A stretch of 64,000 nt of DNA. Source: Candidatus Poribacteria bacterium. Lineage in GTDB: Bacteria > Poribacteria > WGA-4E > WGA-3G. Below, in pieces: positions 34,265 to 44,696 of the stretch. The notes under the pieces were generated by a model. That model was not told the DNA's origin. It searched no databases and saw only the letters and a program-made list of their open reading frames with translations. The DNA is taken from contig JAJEEK010000056.1 of assembly GCA_022821065.1 (NCBI GenBank), forward strand, positions 1 through 64,000. Direction: 5' to 3'. The number at the start of each line of letters is the position of its first letter. The first letter of the stretch is position 1. The position numbers and the translations under genes were made by a program.

Positions 34265-35458
34265 ATGGAAATCACAGATGTTAAAACGATTCTGACAGCA
34301 CCTAACGGGATTCGGCTTGTCGTTGTTAAGGTCGAAACGAGTGAACCGGGTTTATACGGACTCGGTTGTGCAACGTTTACACAACGTCCGCTCGCCGTGG
34401 CGACAGCAGTCGATGAATATCTCAAACCTTTTCTCGTGGGGAAAGACCCAGCGAACATAGAGGACATCTTCCAGACCAGTTTTGTCAGTTCCTATTGGCG
34501 CAATGGCCCCGTGCTGAACAATGCCCTCAGCGGTGTGGACATCGCCTTGTGGGACATCATGGGCAAACGCGCCAACATGCCTGTCTACCAGCTGCTCGGT
34601 GGTAAATGCCGTGAGGCTGCGACGCTTTACGCACACGCGGGCGGCGGTACTTTCGAGGAGGTAGAGCAGAGCATCCGTCGATATATGGAGCAGGGATACC
34701 GCTATGTCCGCGCACAGGTGGCAATACCGGGGTATTCGACTTACGGTGCGGGCCGTGGCAAGCGGAGTTCGCCTGCCTTTGAACCGACACCTTATGTCAA
34801 TACTATCATCAAACTCTTCGATCACCTACGCACGCAATTAGGGGACGAGGTGGAACTCCTACACGACGTACATGAGCGGATCCCTCCCATCCAAGCCATT
34901 AATCTCGCGAAAGGACTTGAACCATATAACCTCTTCTTCCTTGAAGACCCGTTTGCGCCGGAAGATGTTGACTATTTCCAGTTGATGCGTCAGCAGACGA
35001 GTATCCCCATCGCGATGGGTGAATTGTTCAACAATCCGAATGAGTACGTCCACCTTATCAAGGATCGGCTCATCGACTTTATCCGTGTGCATATCTCGCA
35101 GATCGGCGGTATCAGTCCGGCGCGTAAACTCGCAGCGTTCTGTGAATTCTTCGGTGTCCGCACGGCATGGCACGGACCAGGCGATGTCTCACCCGTCGGA
35201 CATGCTGCTAATGTTGCGTTGGATCTGGCATGTTATAACTTCGGCATTCAAGAGCAGCACGTCTTCGGAGACAACACGAAAGAGGTGTTCCCCGGCTGCC
35301 CAGAAATTCGGGACGGCTGTTTTTGGGCAAGCGAGGCACCAGGACTCGGTATCGATGTCAACGAAGAACTCGCTGCCCGATTCCCGTTTCCTGAACATCC
35401 GCTCAATGGCGGTTGGGCACCCGTGCGTAGAATGGATGGCACGGTTATTCGTCCGTAG
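34265..35458 (+). CDS. mandelate racemase/enolase superfamily dehydratase (RspA/D-mannonate dehydratase-like)
   Basis: 'ALWDIMGKRANMPVYQLLGGKCREAATLYAHAGG', 'FFLEDPFAPEDVDYFQLMRQQTSIPIAMGELFNN', 'RTAWHGPGDVSPVGHAANVALD'. Confidence 0.92.
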   Translation: MEITDVKTILTAPNGIRLVVVKVETSEPGLYGLGCATFTQRPLAVATAVDEYLKPFLVGKDPANIEDIFQTSFVSSYWRNGPVLNNALSGVDIALWDIMGKRANMPVYQLLGGKCREAATLYAHAGGGTFEEVEQSIRRYMEQGYRYVRAQVAIPGYSTYGAGRGKRSSPAFEPTPYVNTIIKLFDHLRTQLGDEVELLHDVHERIPPIQAINLAKGLEPYNLFFLEDPFAPEDVDYFQLMRQQTSIPIAMGELFNNPNEYVHLIKDRLIDFIRVHISQIGGISPARKLAAFCEFFGVRTAWHGPGDVSPVGHAANVALDLACYNFGIQEQHVFGDNTKEVFPGCPEIRDGCFWASEAPGLGIDVNEELAARFPFPEHPLNGGWAPVRRMDGTVIRP

Positions 35459-35481
35459 GTCAAATTGACACGAATGCGCGT

Positions 35482-37137
35482 ATGAAACCTATTGTTTATA
35501 CTGCTTTTGCACTCTGGGCAAGTTTCGTATATGCTGAGATTCGGTTCACACGCGTGACCGATGCAGCCGGTATCCAGTTTCGCCATTTTAACGGTGCAAC
35601 AGGGGAGAAGCATCTCGTTGAGACGATGGGTGGCGGTGTCGCTTTCTTCGATTACGATAACGATGGGCATCTGGACATCTATTTCGTCAACGGTGCACCT
35701 CTCGCTGTAGGAGAGGTTTCTAACCCCGATCCCTTACAACCTATAAATCGGCTCTATCAGAATAACGGTGATGGCACCTTTAGCGATGTGACACAACATG
35801 CTGGTGTGGGTGATACCGGTTACGGCATAGGTTGTTGCGTCGCCGATTACGATAACGATGGCGACAGTGATCTCTTCGTTACCAACTACGGTCAGAATGT
35901 CCTCTACCGCAACAATGGCAATGGCACTTTTACGGATGTAGCGACCGATGCAGGCATTGCTGGTGAACCGCGCTTCTCAGCCGGATGTGCCTTCGCGGAT
36001 TACGATAACGACGGGTGGCTCGATCTGGTCGTCGTCAACTATGTCTCTGTTGATTTAAAGACGGCACCCGATTGCTCACAAGATGGCATACCTGCGTATT
36101 GCCGTCCAGAAGATTTTGCTCCGGAACCGGATGTCCTCTACCGAAACAACGGTGATGGCACCTTCACCGATGTGACGCAGGATACCGGAATCGCTACACT
36201 CGGTAGGGGACTCGGTGCTGTCTGGACGGATGTCGATAATGACAATCGGCTTGATCTTTACATCGCTAATGATCGAGAACCGAACTTCCTCTATCGGAAT
36301 AATGCGGACGGTACTTTCACGGAACTCGGTGAGTTGCACGGTATCGCGCGCAACGAACACGGTGACGTTGAAAGCAGCATGGGTATTGATACGGCAGACG
36401 CGGACAACGATGGCGATTTCGATGTGATCCTCACGCATTATCAGGCTGAAACGAATACGCTCTATCAGAACGATGGAAACGGTATCTTTTGGGACATCAC
36501 CGCACAGAGTCGTTTGAGCGAACCGACGCTCCTACCGTTGGCATGGGGTACCGGTTTCGTTGATTTCGACAACGACGGTTGGTTAGACCTCTTTTTTGCC
36601 AATGGGCATCTCCACAATAACATCTCAGAATTGGAAGAGATTGGGGTTTACAAACAACAGAATCAACTGTTCCGCAACCGCGGCGACGGGGTCTACACAG
36701 ATATTTCGGGTCTATCTGGTGAAGGGCTGTTGATAGAGAAGTCCAGTCGTGGCGCGGTCTTTGGAGACTACGACAACGACGGCGATCTGGATATCCTTGT
36801 CACGAATATTAACGATCCACCTGACCTGCTTAGGAACGATACGCCCTCGGTTCATGGCTGGTTAAGCGTTAAACTCATCGGTAAAAAGTCGAATCGCGAC
36901 GGAATAGGTGCAAAAGTAACGCTTCAGAACGGCGATATGCGCCTGCTCCGGGAGGTGAAAAGCGGCGGCAGTTATCTCTCCCAGAACGCGCAACAGTTGT
37001 TGGTCGGGTTAGGCACCGCAGATCGGATTGATCGGGTGGTTGTGCGCTGGCAAAGCGGTGTTCAGGATGTCATAGAAAATGTGAAAGGCAATCAGGTATT
37101 GACAATTCGAGAGGGAGAGGGTATCATATTAGATTAA
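35482..37137 (+). CDS. CRTAC1/ASPIC-UnbV protein with FG-GAP/VCBS repeats
   Basis: repeated 'DYDNDGHLDIYFVNG', 'LYRNNGDGTFTDVT'; C-terminal 'SVKLIGKKSNRDGIGAKVTLQNG' and 'VVVRWQSGVQDVIENV'. Confidence 0.93.
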   Translation: MKPIVYTAFALWASFVYAEIRFTRVTDAAGIQFRHFNGATGEKHLVETMGGGVAFFDYDNDGHLDIYFVNGAPLAVGEVSNPDPLQPINRLYQNNGDGTFSDVTQHAGVGDTGYGIGCCVADYDNDGDSDLFVTNYGQNVLYRNNGNGTFTDVATDAGIAGEPRFSAGCAFADYDNDGWLDLVVVNYVSVDLKTAPDCSQDGIPAYCRPEDFAPEPDVLYRNNGDGTFTDVTQDTGIATLGRGLGAVWTDVDNDNRLDLYIANDREPNFLYRNNADGTFTELGELHGIARNEHGDVESSMGIDTADADNDGDFDVILTHYQAETNTLYQNDGNGIFWDITAQSRLSEPTLLPLAWGTGFVDFDNDGWLDLFFANGHLHNNISELEEIGVYKQQNQLFRNRGDGVYTDISGLSGEGLLIEKSSRGAVFGDYDNDGDLDILVTNINDPPDLLRNDTPSVHGWLSVKLIGKKSNRDGIGAKVTLQNGDMRLLREVKSGGSYLSQNAQQLLVGLGTADRIDRVVVRWQSGVQDVIENVKGNQVLTIREGEGIILD

Positions 37138-37201
37138 GTGAGTTGATTAGACGAGATTGCTAAACCTTAATTTTCCGATAACCCTTCAGGAGGAGCGTCT
37201 A

Positions 37202-38002
37202 ATGGATAAGAGGTTCTTTGTTACGATTCTTACGTTTGTGGTCGCATTTATGCTGACCGTAAGTCCGTCTGTACTCGCAAAGGTTGACCCGGCAGATCTT
37301 GTCGGCATGTGGCTATTTGAAGAGGGCGCGGGCGATGTCGCTAAGGATACTTCCGAGGCAGGAAACGATGGGACCATTGCGGGACCCAAGAAATGGCGTG
37401 ACGGAAAATTCGGACGCGCACTCGAGTTTGATGGTGCTGGTGTTTATGTAGAGGTAGAATCCAACGATAGTATTACGCTCGAAGAGTTGACAATTGTTGC
37501 GTGGGCGAATCTGGAGCCGTCGCAAGGCACGCGTTGGCAATCTATCATGATGCGCGGTCAGAACCCACGAAACTATTTACTGGCTGTTGATAAAGACAGT
37601 CAAACCCTACAACTCAGTATTACCAAAGGTGCACCTGGGGCATGGGGAGGGCCGACCGGTGGTCCTGTCATCACAGGTGATGGATGGCATCATCTTGCCT
37701 GCGTTATCGGTGAAGATGCCGGATTGGTTATTTACACCGATGGTGAGGAAGTCGGCAAACAACCGTACGCAAAACCGAGTCTCGATGCGGATCCGGGTCG
37801 GATGCGGATTGGAGACGGATCCAACGGCGGGCACCAATGCGAAGGCTTGCTTGATGAGGTCGCGCTCTTCAATGTTCCACTCGAACAGGACGACATCAAA
37901 GAGATCATGGAAGATGGTCTTGAAGGCGCGACAGGCTTGTTGGCGGTGGAACCCGAAGATAAGCTGGTAACAATATGGGGGAAACTCAAAACAGGCTTGT
38001 AG
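37202..38002 (+). CDS. secreted LamG/concanavalin-like domain protein
   Basis: signal peptide; 'LVGMWLFEEGAGDVAKDTSEAGNDGTIAGPKKWRDGKFGRALEFDGAGVYVEV'. Confidence 0.9.
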   Translation: MDKRFFVTILTFVVAFMLTVSPSVLAKVDPADLVGMWLFEEGAGDVAKDTSEAGNDGTIAGPKKWRDGKFGRALEFDGAGVYVEVESNDSITLEELTIVAWANLEPSQGTRWQSIMMRGQNPRNYLLAVDKDSQTLQLSITKGAPGAWGGPTGGPVITGDGWHHLACVIGEDAGLVIYTDGEEVGKQPYAKPSLDADPGRMRIGDGSNGGHQCEGLLDEVALFNVPLEQDDIKEIMEDGLEGATGLLAVEPEDKLVTIWGKLKTGL

Positions 38003-38049
38003 TTAATTTTTCCATTCGGCTGTCAGCCGTTACCAAATAAGTATTTTTC

Positions 38050-38076
38050 ACAGGCGAGGTCTCTAACTTCGCCTGT
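38050..38076. terminator. putative bidirectional intrinsic terminator between convergent genes
   Basis: ACAGGCGA-ggtctctaact-TCGCCTGT followed by TTTCTATTTTT. Confidence 0.65.
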
Positions 38077-38079
38077 TTT

Positions 38080-39510
38080 CTATTTTTGTCCTTCGCGGAT
38101 ATCTTTCAGCCCTTCACGGTAGATCGGATTGTCGGGTGCAAGTTCAATCGCCTTTAAAATAGCTGTCTCTGCCGCGTCGTATTTCCCGACCTTATAGCAT
38201 AACCACGATAAAGTATTGTAATACGGCGCCGAATCTGGCGATAGTTCTGTCGCGTGGCGTGCCAATTCAACTGCTTTTGCCAAGTTCCGATCGTGTTGAC
38301 CGTACAGATAGGCGAGACCGTGGTATGCCACAGCGTTTTCCGGTGCGAGTGCGATGGCGCGTTCGTAGTGTGTCTCTGCCGCGTCGAACTGACGGTTTGC
38401 GGTGTAGAGCGTGCCGAGCAACGCCAAAGTTTCTGGCAAATTAGCGTCAATCTCAAGTGCGCGGTGGAACTGTTTTAAAGCGTTCTGTCCATCTCGGTTT
38501 TGCATATAGGCGATACCGAGGTTATGGTAGACCTCCGCTGTCTTTAAACCGAGTGCGATGGCGCGTTCATAGTGTCTGATCGCTTGCGTCGGGTCTCCTT
38601 GATCCGCTGCGATTCTGGCGAGTCCTGCGGATACCTGTGCCCTATGGGTATCTGATGTGCTGTATTTCCGGATCCGATTGAATGTTTCGGTAGCTGCATC
38701 ATATCTTTCGTGTTTGCGATAGATATTCGCGAGTGTGAGCAGTGCCTCGGCTTTCTCATCGGTATCTGCGACGAAAACCGCCTCAAGATGTTTCTGGATC
38801 TCCGTATCCGCTGCTTTTAACGCTCGAAATCGCTGCATCGCCTTTTCGGCTTCTGATATATTCCCAGTTTGTCTGTAGCATCGGGAGAGTTGATAGTAAG
38901 CGTTCGGCATTGTCGGCGTTAGCGTGACGGTTTTCTGATACGCATCAATCGCTGCTTGCCAATCCTGTTTACGGCTATAAAGCACGCCGAGGTGGTAGTG
39001 TGCATCGACAAAATTGGGGTCTGCTGCAATGGCGTGCTGTTGCGTAGTGACTGCTTTCTCAACCTCTCCACGTCCAGCATAGATGATGCCAAGGTTATGA
39101 TACGCCTCAGCGACCCCTGCCGTTCCTCGCTCTACCACTTCGGTATATAACCCGATCGCTTCGTCAAATCGACCTTGTCGGTAAGCGATGTATCCCAACC
39201 CTAATAACGCTTGTGAGATTGTGATTTCGATGTCAGTGTTATGCTTTTTGTGTATATTGAAGCGTAGCGCGTCCCGATAGGCGCGGGTCGCTTCCGTGTA
39301 GCGACCGAGTTGTGAATAGGCGTATCCTAAACGGGCAAAGGTTCTGCCATTTTCCTCAGCATTGGTAAAGTGCCGGATGGCAGCCTCGTAATTTTCCTGT
39401 TGGAGTGCCGCTTCTCCGAGTTCATAAGCGTTTTGTGCAATGGCGAGATGCCCACCTAAAACATGAAGACATAACGTAATAGATAGCCAACAAAGTAAAA
39501 TTCTCATCAC
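38080..39510 (-). CDS. tetratricopeptide repeat protein
   Basis: multiple TPR motifs, e.g. 'AEAYHNLGIIYAGRGEVEKAVTTQQHAIAADPN', 'VDAHYHLGVLYSRKQDWQAAIDAYQKTVTLTP'. Confidence 0.93.
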   Translation of the reverse strand: MMRILLCWLSITLCLHVLGGHLAIAQNAYELGEAALQQENYEAAIRHFTNAEENGRTFARLGYAYSQLGRYTEATRAYRDALRFNIHKKHNTDIEITISQALLGLGYIAYRQGRFDEAIGLYTEVVERGTAGVAEAYHNLGIIYAGRGEVEKAVTTQQHAIAADPNFVDAHYHLGVLYSRKQDWQAAIDAYQKTVTLTPTMPNAYYQLSRCYRQTGNISEAEKAMQRFRALKAADTEIQKHLEAVFVADTDEKAEALLTLANIYRKHERYDAATETFNRIRKYSTSDTHRAQVSAGLARIAADQGDPTQAIRHYERAIALGLKTAEVYHNLGIAYMQNRDGQNALKQFHRALEIDANLPETLALLGTLYTANRQFDAAETHYERAIALAPENAVAYHGLAYLYGQHDRNLAKAVELARHATELSPDSAPYYNTLSWLCYKVGKYDAAETAILKAIELAPDNPIYREGLKDIREGQK

Positions 39511-39529
39511 TATTTCGCCTGATAGGTAT

Positions 39530-40438
39530 TTAATCGAATCCCAACCGTTTTACCTCTGTCTGGAGGGATACCCCCGTCTTTTCGCGGACTTGATTTTGGA
39601 TATAGGCGACTAACTTCAGGATATCTTCTGCGGTCGCGTTGTCGATATTGAGGATAAAGTTCCCGTGCACCGTTGACACCTCCGCGCCACCGATGCGATA
39701 GCCTTTCAATCCACTGATGTCTATCAGTCGTCCAGCGGAATCGCCGGGCGGATTCTTGAACATACACCCTGCATTCTCTTCGGCGAACGGTTGCGTCTCA
39801 ACTTTTTGCTTGTAGAACGCCTGCATCTGTGCCGTGATAGCGTCAGCGTTTCCGGGTTCAAGTTCTAACGTTGCACCTGTAACACAGAAATAGGCATCTA
39901 AACCGCTATGCCGATATTCAAAATGTGCTTCGTCGTGTGTTAGCGTAATAAGTTTACCGGTGTTATCCATGACTGTAACGTTTTTAACGACATCCCCGAA
40001 ACTGCTTCCCCATGCGCCCGCATTCATAATCAACGCACCGCCAACGGATCCAGGGATCCCGAGTGCGAATTCCACGCCGCTCAAGCCGTGTCGCGACATC
40101 GTTTTCGAGAGCCGCGGCAGTGAGAGTCCCGCACCGACGGAGATGACGTTCCCGTTTATCTCCAGTTTCGCTAACGCACCGACTAACCGGATACTGATAC
40201 CTTTGAAACCGGTATCGCTTACCAGCAGATTAGAACCCCGACCGATAATAGCGACGGGTACATCCCACTGTTTGTGGAAACGTGCCAACGCTGCTAATTC
40301 GGATACCGTGCTGACTTCGATATAAGCGGTTGCTTCACCACCGATGCCGAAGTAGGTGTGCTTTGCGAGTGGTTCACTGAATCGGATCCGTGAGCCAGAT
40401 TGTGTGATGATTTCCGACACTGCATCTTTCCAATTCAT
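39530..40438 (-). CDS. murB: UDP-N-acetylenolpyruvoylglucosamine reductase
   Basis: 'AIIGRGSNLLVSDTGFKGISIRL', 'GVEFALGIPGSVGGALIMNAGAWG', 'AGCMFKNPPGDSAGRLID'. Confidence 0.96.
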   Translation of the reverse strand: MNWKDAVSEIITQSGSRIRFSEPLAKHTYFGIGGEATAYIEVSTVSELAALARFHKQWDVPVAIIGRGSNLLVSDTGFKGISIRLVGALAKLEINGNVISVGAGLSLPRLSKTMSRHGLSGVEFALGIPGSVGGALIMNAGAWGSSFGDVVKNVTVMDNTGKLITLTHDEAHFEYRHSGLDAYFCVTGATLELEPGNADAITAQMQAFYKQKVETQPFAEENAGCMFKNPPGDSAGRLIDISGLKGYRIGGAEVSTVHGNFILNIDNATAEDILKLVAYIQNQVREKTGVSLQTEVKRLGFD

Positions 40439-40683
40439 TCTATCCTCCATTTTCCTCTATAATTATTTTATCACAGATTCCCTAAAGTTCCAATTAAATC
40501 GCTATAGCGTCTATTAGCGTTACGATAAACCTCACATTCCGTTCCAAAAGGAAGAGAACCGAATATTCCGCTCTTGACGAGACGACGCAAAAGTGGTATA
40601 TTGTTGTTGCTTTTGCATGAGTGAGTTCCAACAAAGACACACACTACGTCGAATACCCTACAAGCAGGAGAGGAATTTCAGAG

Positions 40684-41604
40684 ATGGCAACACATCGCTT
40701 CCAACCGACGGTCTATCACACAGCAATCGGCGCGCACGAACCGGTGCTTCATATTGAAAGCGGTGACACCGTTTTCACAACTACTGTGGATAACGCAGGT
40801 TTTGATGCCACGGATACACAGGTTACCCCGGGTGGGAACCCGCAAACGGGTCCGTTTTTTATCGAATCGGCAGAACCCGGCGATACACTATCCGTCCATT
40901 TTGATCGGATCGTTCCGAACCGAAAAATCGGACGGACGGCTACGGTTGTCGCGCCGAATGTGCTGGATCCGCACTACGTCGCGTCCGAGATGCCGGAAGG
41001 CGGTCGCGCAGAGTGGCATGTGGATGTGGAAAAATGGACAGCAACATTAATGACACCGGAGACGCAGTTGGGTAAACTCACGTTGCCGCTCGAACCGATG
41101 GTCGGCTGTTTTGGTGTCGCGCCACCGCGTGGCCAAGCGATCTCGACAGCGACCTCCTCTACACACGGTGGGAATATGGACTATCGTGGATTTCAGGAGG
41201 GTGTCACTGTCTACCTTCCTGTCTTTGTTCCGGGCGCGCTCTTTCATCTCGGTGATGGACACGCCGTTCAGGGGGACGGTGAAATCGTGGGGACTGGCAT
41301 CGAAATCTCTTTTGACGTGCAGTTTACGGTTGAAGTCCTCAAAGGCAAGACCATCAACTGGCCCCGTGCTGAAAACAGCGAATATATCCTGACAGCAGGC
41401 AATGCACGCCCGTTGGATCAGGCAGTGCAACACGCAACGACGGAGCTCCTACGCTGGTTAGGTGAACTCGGTTTGGAGAAATCTGCAGCACATATCCTAT
41501 TAGGGCAAGCCGTGGAATACGATATGGGTAACGTGTTCGATCCGGCGTATACGATGGTCTGCAAAATCAAAAAGTCTATTCTACACGATATTGGGATTAT
41601 GTAG
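40684..41604 (+). CDS. acetamidase/formamidase family protein
   Basis: 'NPQTGPFFIESAEPGDTLSVHF', 'MVGCFGVAPPRGQAISTATSSTHGGNMDYRGF', 'GDGHAVQGDGEIVGTGIE'. Confidence 0.93.
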   Translation: MATHRFQPTVYHTAIGAHEPVLHIESGDTVFTTTVDNAGFDATDTQVTPGGNPQTGPFFIESAEPGDTLSVHFDRIVPNRKIGRTATVVAPNVLDPHYVASEMPEGGRAEWHVDVEKWTATLMTPETQLGKLTLPLEPMVGCFGVAPPRGQAISTATSSTHGGNMDYRGFQEGVTVYLPVFVPGALFHLGDGHAVQGDGEIVGTGIEISFDVQFTVEVLKGKTINWPRAENSEYILTAGNARPLDQAVQHATTELLRWLGELGLEKSAAHILLGQAVEYDMGNVFDPAYTMVCKIKKSILHDIGIM

Positions 41605-41628
41605 TGTGTTTGGGAGGCGTTTATCTGA

Positions 41629-42236
41629 CTACAGAAGATTCGGATTTGCAGTCAGGATGGGTATTTCCTGCGTTTTGAAATCGCTGTCGTTTGTTATGAG
41701 AGTGAAGCCGTTGTTTTTGCAGAGTTCTGTTATGACTTGGTCATTGAAGTCGAAATCACCGGTGGCATAATCATTGAGTAAATCATCTATTCCCAGCGTT
41801 GCAAAGCAACTTTCTATTCGCGCACAGTGTTTCATAATCTGCTTGACATGAGTGGCAATATTTTGAGCCACTGGTTTGAAATCTGGGCTGTTGCGAAAAG
41901 TTTTGAAGGTGTTTGGATAGGACGAGGCATCTCTCCATTTCAACCTGGCGTAAGCATTAATAAATTCTGAAACAACAAGTAGATCAATATAAATTCGGAA
42001 GAATGGCTTTCGGCTATCGGCTAAGAGGCTGTCGGTAAGAAACATTGTGCTAACCTGACACCTCTTTACCGACCGCTGACAGTGAGCGCAGCGAACGCCC
42101 CTCTTTGCTGACTGCTTCTTTTCGGTTTCGGCGGACCGTACAGATATAACCAGATATTAGCATCCAGAAACAGTTTGTCTTGGGCGGTGAAGTTATAGTG
42201 ACGAATCTCGCCTGCTTTATACCTCACCGTCGTCAT
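41629..42236 (-). pseudogene. PIN-domain gene disrupted by repeat sequence (N-terminal ORF 42236-42066, C-terminal ORF 42045-41629, different frames)
   Basis: hand translation: N-part MTTVRYKAGEIRHYNFTAQDKLFLDANIWLYLYGPPKPKRSSQQRG...*, C-part ...YIDLLVVSEFINAYARLKW...GDFDFNDQVITELCKNNGFTLITNDSDF; heptamer/palindrome repeat lies between. Confidence 0.75.
42002..42112. repeat. heptamer/GCGTTCGCTGCGCTC repeat segment inside the PIN-domain gene
   Basis: ggctttcggctatcggctaagaggctgtcggtaag...ctgacagtgagcgcagcgaacgccc. Confidence 0.75.
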
Positions 42237-42582
42237 CCCCTAAGACCTCTTGAAATATTTGATTGTATCTTTGGGGGTCTTTAAAATATAATTTGACATC
42301 GCGAACGACGGATTCCAGGAAGGCAAGGTCGTCTGGTGCTATATCTTTCACTTTCAATAGAGACCGAATTTCTTCTTCACTGAATGTTCCGTACAATTCA
42401 CCGATCGCGGAGGTAAGGAAAGGTGTTGTTAGTGCTGTGACATTTTGAAATGAAAGGACGACCTCTTGGTTCGCCCTCAGAGCAGCGTCAAGGTGTTTAT
42501 GAACCTTCTGCCCATCGTCAGAGGCGACACAAAAAGGACTGCCCACGACTTCAAACAGGGATATTTGAATGTTTTCTGACAT
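42217..42582 (-). CDS. STAS-like DUF4325 family protein, overlapping the PIN-domain start
   Basis: 'VVGSPFCVASDDGQKVHKHLDAALRANQEVVLSFQNVTALTTPFLTSAIGELYG'. Confidence 0.7.
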   Translation of the reverse strand: MSENIQISLFEVVGSPFCVASDDGQKVHKHLDAALRANQEVVLSFQNVTALTTPFLTSAIGELYGTFSEEEIRSLLKVKDIAPDDLAFLESVVRDVKLYFKDPQRYNQIFQEVLGDDDGEV

Positions 42583-42765
42583 GGTTATCTCCTTAAAAAA
42601 CGGATTTTATCAATATTAACTCTGCAAATGTTAAGGAAAATTGTCGCTAGGCGTGAAATTGACTGCTCTAATATTGTAAGACAGAAATCCTTTAAATTCA
42701 AGCACAAAAACGGTATTCAGTCAATCTCTTAACATCAAAGTCCGTCTGCAGGAAGATCGCCTCTC

Positions 42766-43596
42766 CTACTTTTCTTTATTCATATCCAATTCTGCCATAG
42801 ACCTGAGATTCAACAGTGGGGTCATCACGCCGCCTGCTGCGGGGAGGACGACTCCTGTATCGTAAAGTTTCATCGCGGAAATCGTAGCATGTGCGACATC
42901 TTCGGGTGCACCAGCACGGACCATAAAAATGTAACCTTTCTCTGCTGCCTCTTCATAATCTGGGATGCGGACGCGCGAGAGGTCGGTGTTGATGACACCG
43001 GCAGCGATACCGTTGACTTTGATGCCGTGCGGTGCCAAGCGTCCAGCAAAAGCGCGCATGCTCATCTCTAATCCCGCTTTCGAGATACAGTAGGCGGTAC
43101 GGTTGTCGGATGCCATTGTGTCTGAGATTGAGAGCGTGTAGATAATACAGCCACGAATCTCGTTTGTGACCATGTAATTCGCGACGCGCTGCGTGAGGAA
43201 ATGCGTCGCCTTGAGATTGGTGTTGACAATCAGATCAAACTGTTCCGGTGTCTCCTCAAGAATATCAGCAATACGGGTGATACCGGCATTGTTGATGAGG
43301 ATGTCCACCTTTCCGAAAGCGTTGTGTGCGGTGTCGAGCAATCTTTCGTGTGAATCGAGGTCGCTGATGTCCGCCTGAATGATAACGGCTTTTCTATCAA
43401 GTGCTTCTATCTCTTGTTGTACGGATTCTGCGGCATCGCGGTTTTGGTTATAGTTGATTAGCACGTCCGCACCTTGACGCGCCAATTCAATGGCGATTGC
43501 GCGTCCGATGCCACGGCTGGAACCTGTTACGATTGCGGATTTATCTGTGAACGAAACGTCTGTTGCGAAGAATCCGAGGTCTGTTTGTGTTGACAT
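42766..43596 (-). CDS. short-chain dehydrogenase/reductase (SDR)
   Basis: 'SAIVTGSSRGIGRAIAIELARQGADVLINYNQ', 'ILINNAGITR', 'YCISKAGLEM'; start at MSTQTDL. Confidence 0.93.
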   Translation of the reverse strand: MSTQTDLGFFATDVSFTDKSAIVTGSSRGIGRAIAIELARQGADVLINYNQNRDAAESVQQEIEALDRKAVIIQADISDLDSHERLLDTAHNAFGKVDILINNAGITRIADILEETPEQFDLIVNTNLKATHFLTQRVANYMVTNEIRGCIIYTLSISDTMASDNRTAYCISKAGLEMSMRAFAGRLAPHGIKVNGIAAGVINTDLSRVRIPDYEEAAEKGYIFMVRAGAPEDVAHATISAMKLYDTGVVLPAAGGVMTPLLNLRSMAELDMNKEK

Positions 43597-43610
43597 ATTT
43601 TTCTCCATTT

Positions 43611-44696
43611 TTAATCTGAGTATGGGTCGGCAGCATCTCGGAGTGCATCGCCTAAGAAGTTGAAGGCGATGACGACGACAAGCACCGGTACTGCCGGAAA
43701 AATGAGCCAGGGGTAGTGGAGCAGAACGGTGACGCGCTGTGCCTCTTCTAATAGTACTCCCCAACTCGTCATCGGCGGACGGATGCCTAATCCTAAGAAA
43801 CTGAGTGCGGTTTCGCCGAGAATCATACCGGGGATAGCGAGTGTCGCGATAACGATGATGTGGCTATAACACCCCGGCATCAGATGTTTTGTGATAATGT
43901 GCCAATGTCCGGCACCTGCAGCGCGTGCCGCCATCACGAAATCGCTTTCCCGATACGCCAAGACTTTCCCGCGGACCTGCCGCGCCAAGCCACCCCAACG
44001 GATAATCGACAAAATAACAGTAATCCCAAAATAGATTTGAATGCTCGACCATCCCGGTGGGAGTGCTGCGCCGAGTGCCATCCACAACGGGATGTCTGGG
44101 AACGCTGATAAGATCTCAATAACGCGTTGGATGAGGTTATCGACCCAGCCACCCCAGTAGCCAGATATAGTACCGAGGACAGAACCGAGAATGATGCTTA
44201 AAAAGACCCCGACCAGGCCGAGTGTCATTGAGACGCGCGCACCGTACATAATCCGAGAAAGCAGGTCGCGCCCCATCCGATCCGTACCTAACAAAAACAT
44301 GGGGCCTGCGGAGCTAAAAAAATGTCGCTTGCCGTCGGTGTCCTTGAAAAAGAATTCAACCGGATGCCGTTGCGTCATATCCCTCGTGAATTCTAACTCA
44401 AGACTCTCTGGATTCCGAACGGATTTCAAGCCGTAGACGTAGAACCCATCCTTGAATGAGAAATGGAGACGTTGTGGGGGGACGTGGCGCAGTCGCATGT
44501 TGATTTCGTTATAGTGATAGGGCGCGAAGAAGTCAGCACCGATAGCAAGTGCGTAAAAGAGGATTAAAACCGCACCGGAAATGACACCCATGCGGTTCTT
44601 TTGGAACCGTTGCCATATCAGTTGCCGGTAACTCAGCTGCCCTATTTCCGCTGCAGTCTCTATTGATGGATCGGTGGTACTTTGTGTTTTATTCAT
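43611..44696 (-). CDS. ABC transporter permease (DppC/OppC-like)
   Basis: 'LLGTDRMGRDLLSRIMYGARVSMTLGL', 'PGMILGETALSFLGLGIRPPMTSWGVLL'. Confidence 0.94.
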   Translation of the reverse strand: MNKTQSTTDPSIETAAEIGQLSYRQLIWQRFQKNRMGVISGAVLILFYALAIGADFFAPYHYNEINMRLRHVPPQRLHFSFKDGFYVYGLKSVRNPESLELEFTRDMTQRHPVEFFFKDTDGKRHFFSSAGPMFLLGTDRMGRDLLSRIMYGARVSMTLGLVGVFLSIILGSVLGTISGYWGGWVDNLIQRVIEILSAFPDIPLWMALGAALPPGWSSIQIYFGITVILSIIRWGGLARQVRGKVLAYRESDFVMAARAAGAGHWHIITKHLMPGCYSHIIVIATLAIPGMILGETALSFLGLGIRPPMTSWGVLLEEAQRVTVLLHYPWLIFPAVPVLVVVIAFNFLGDALRDAADPYSD

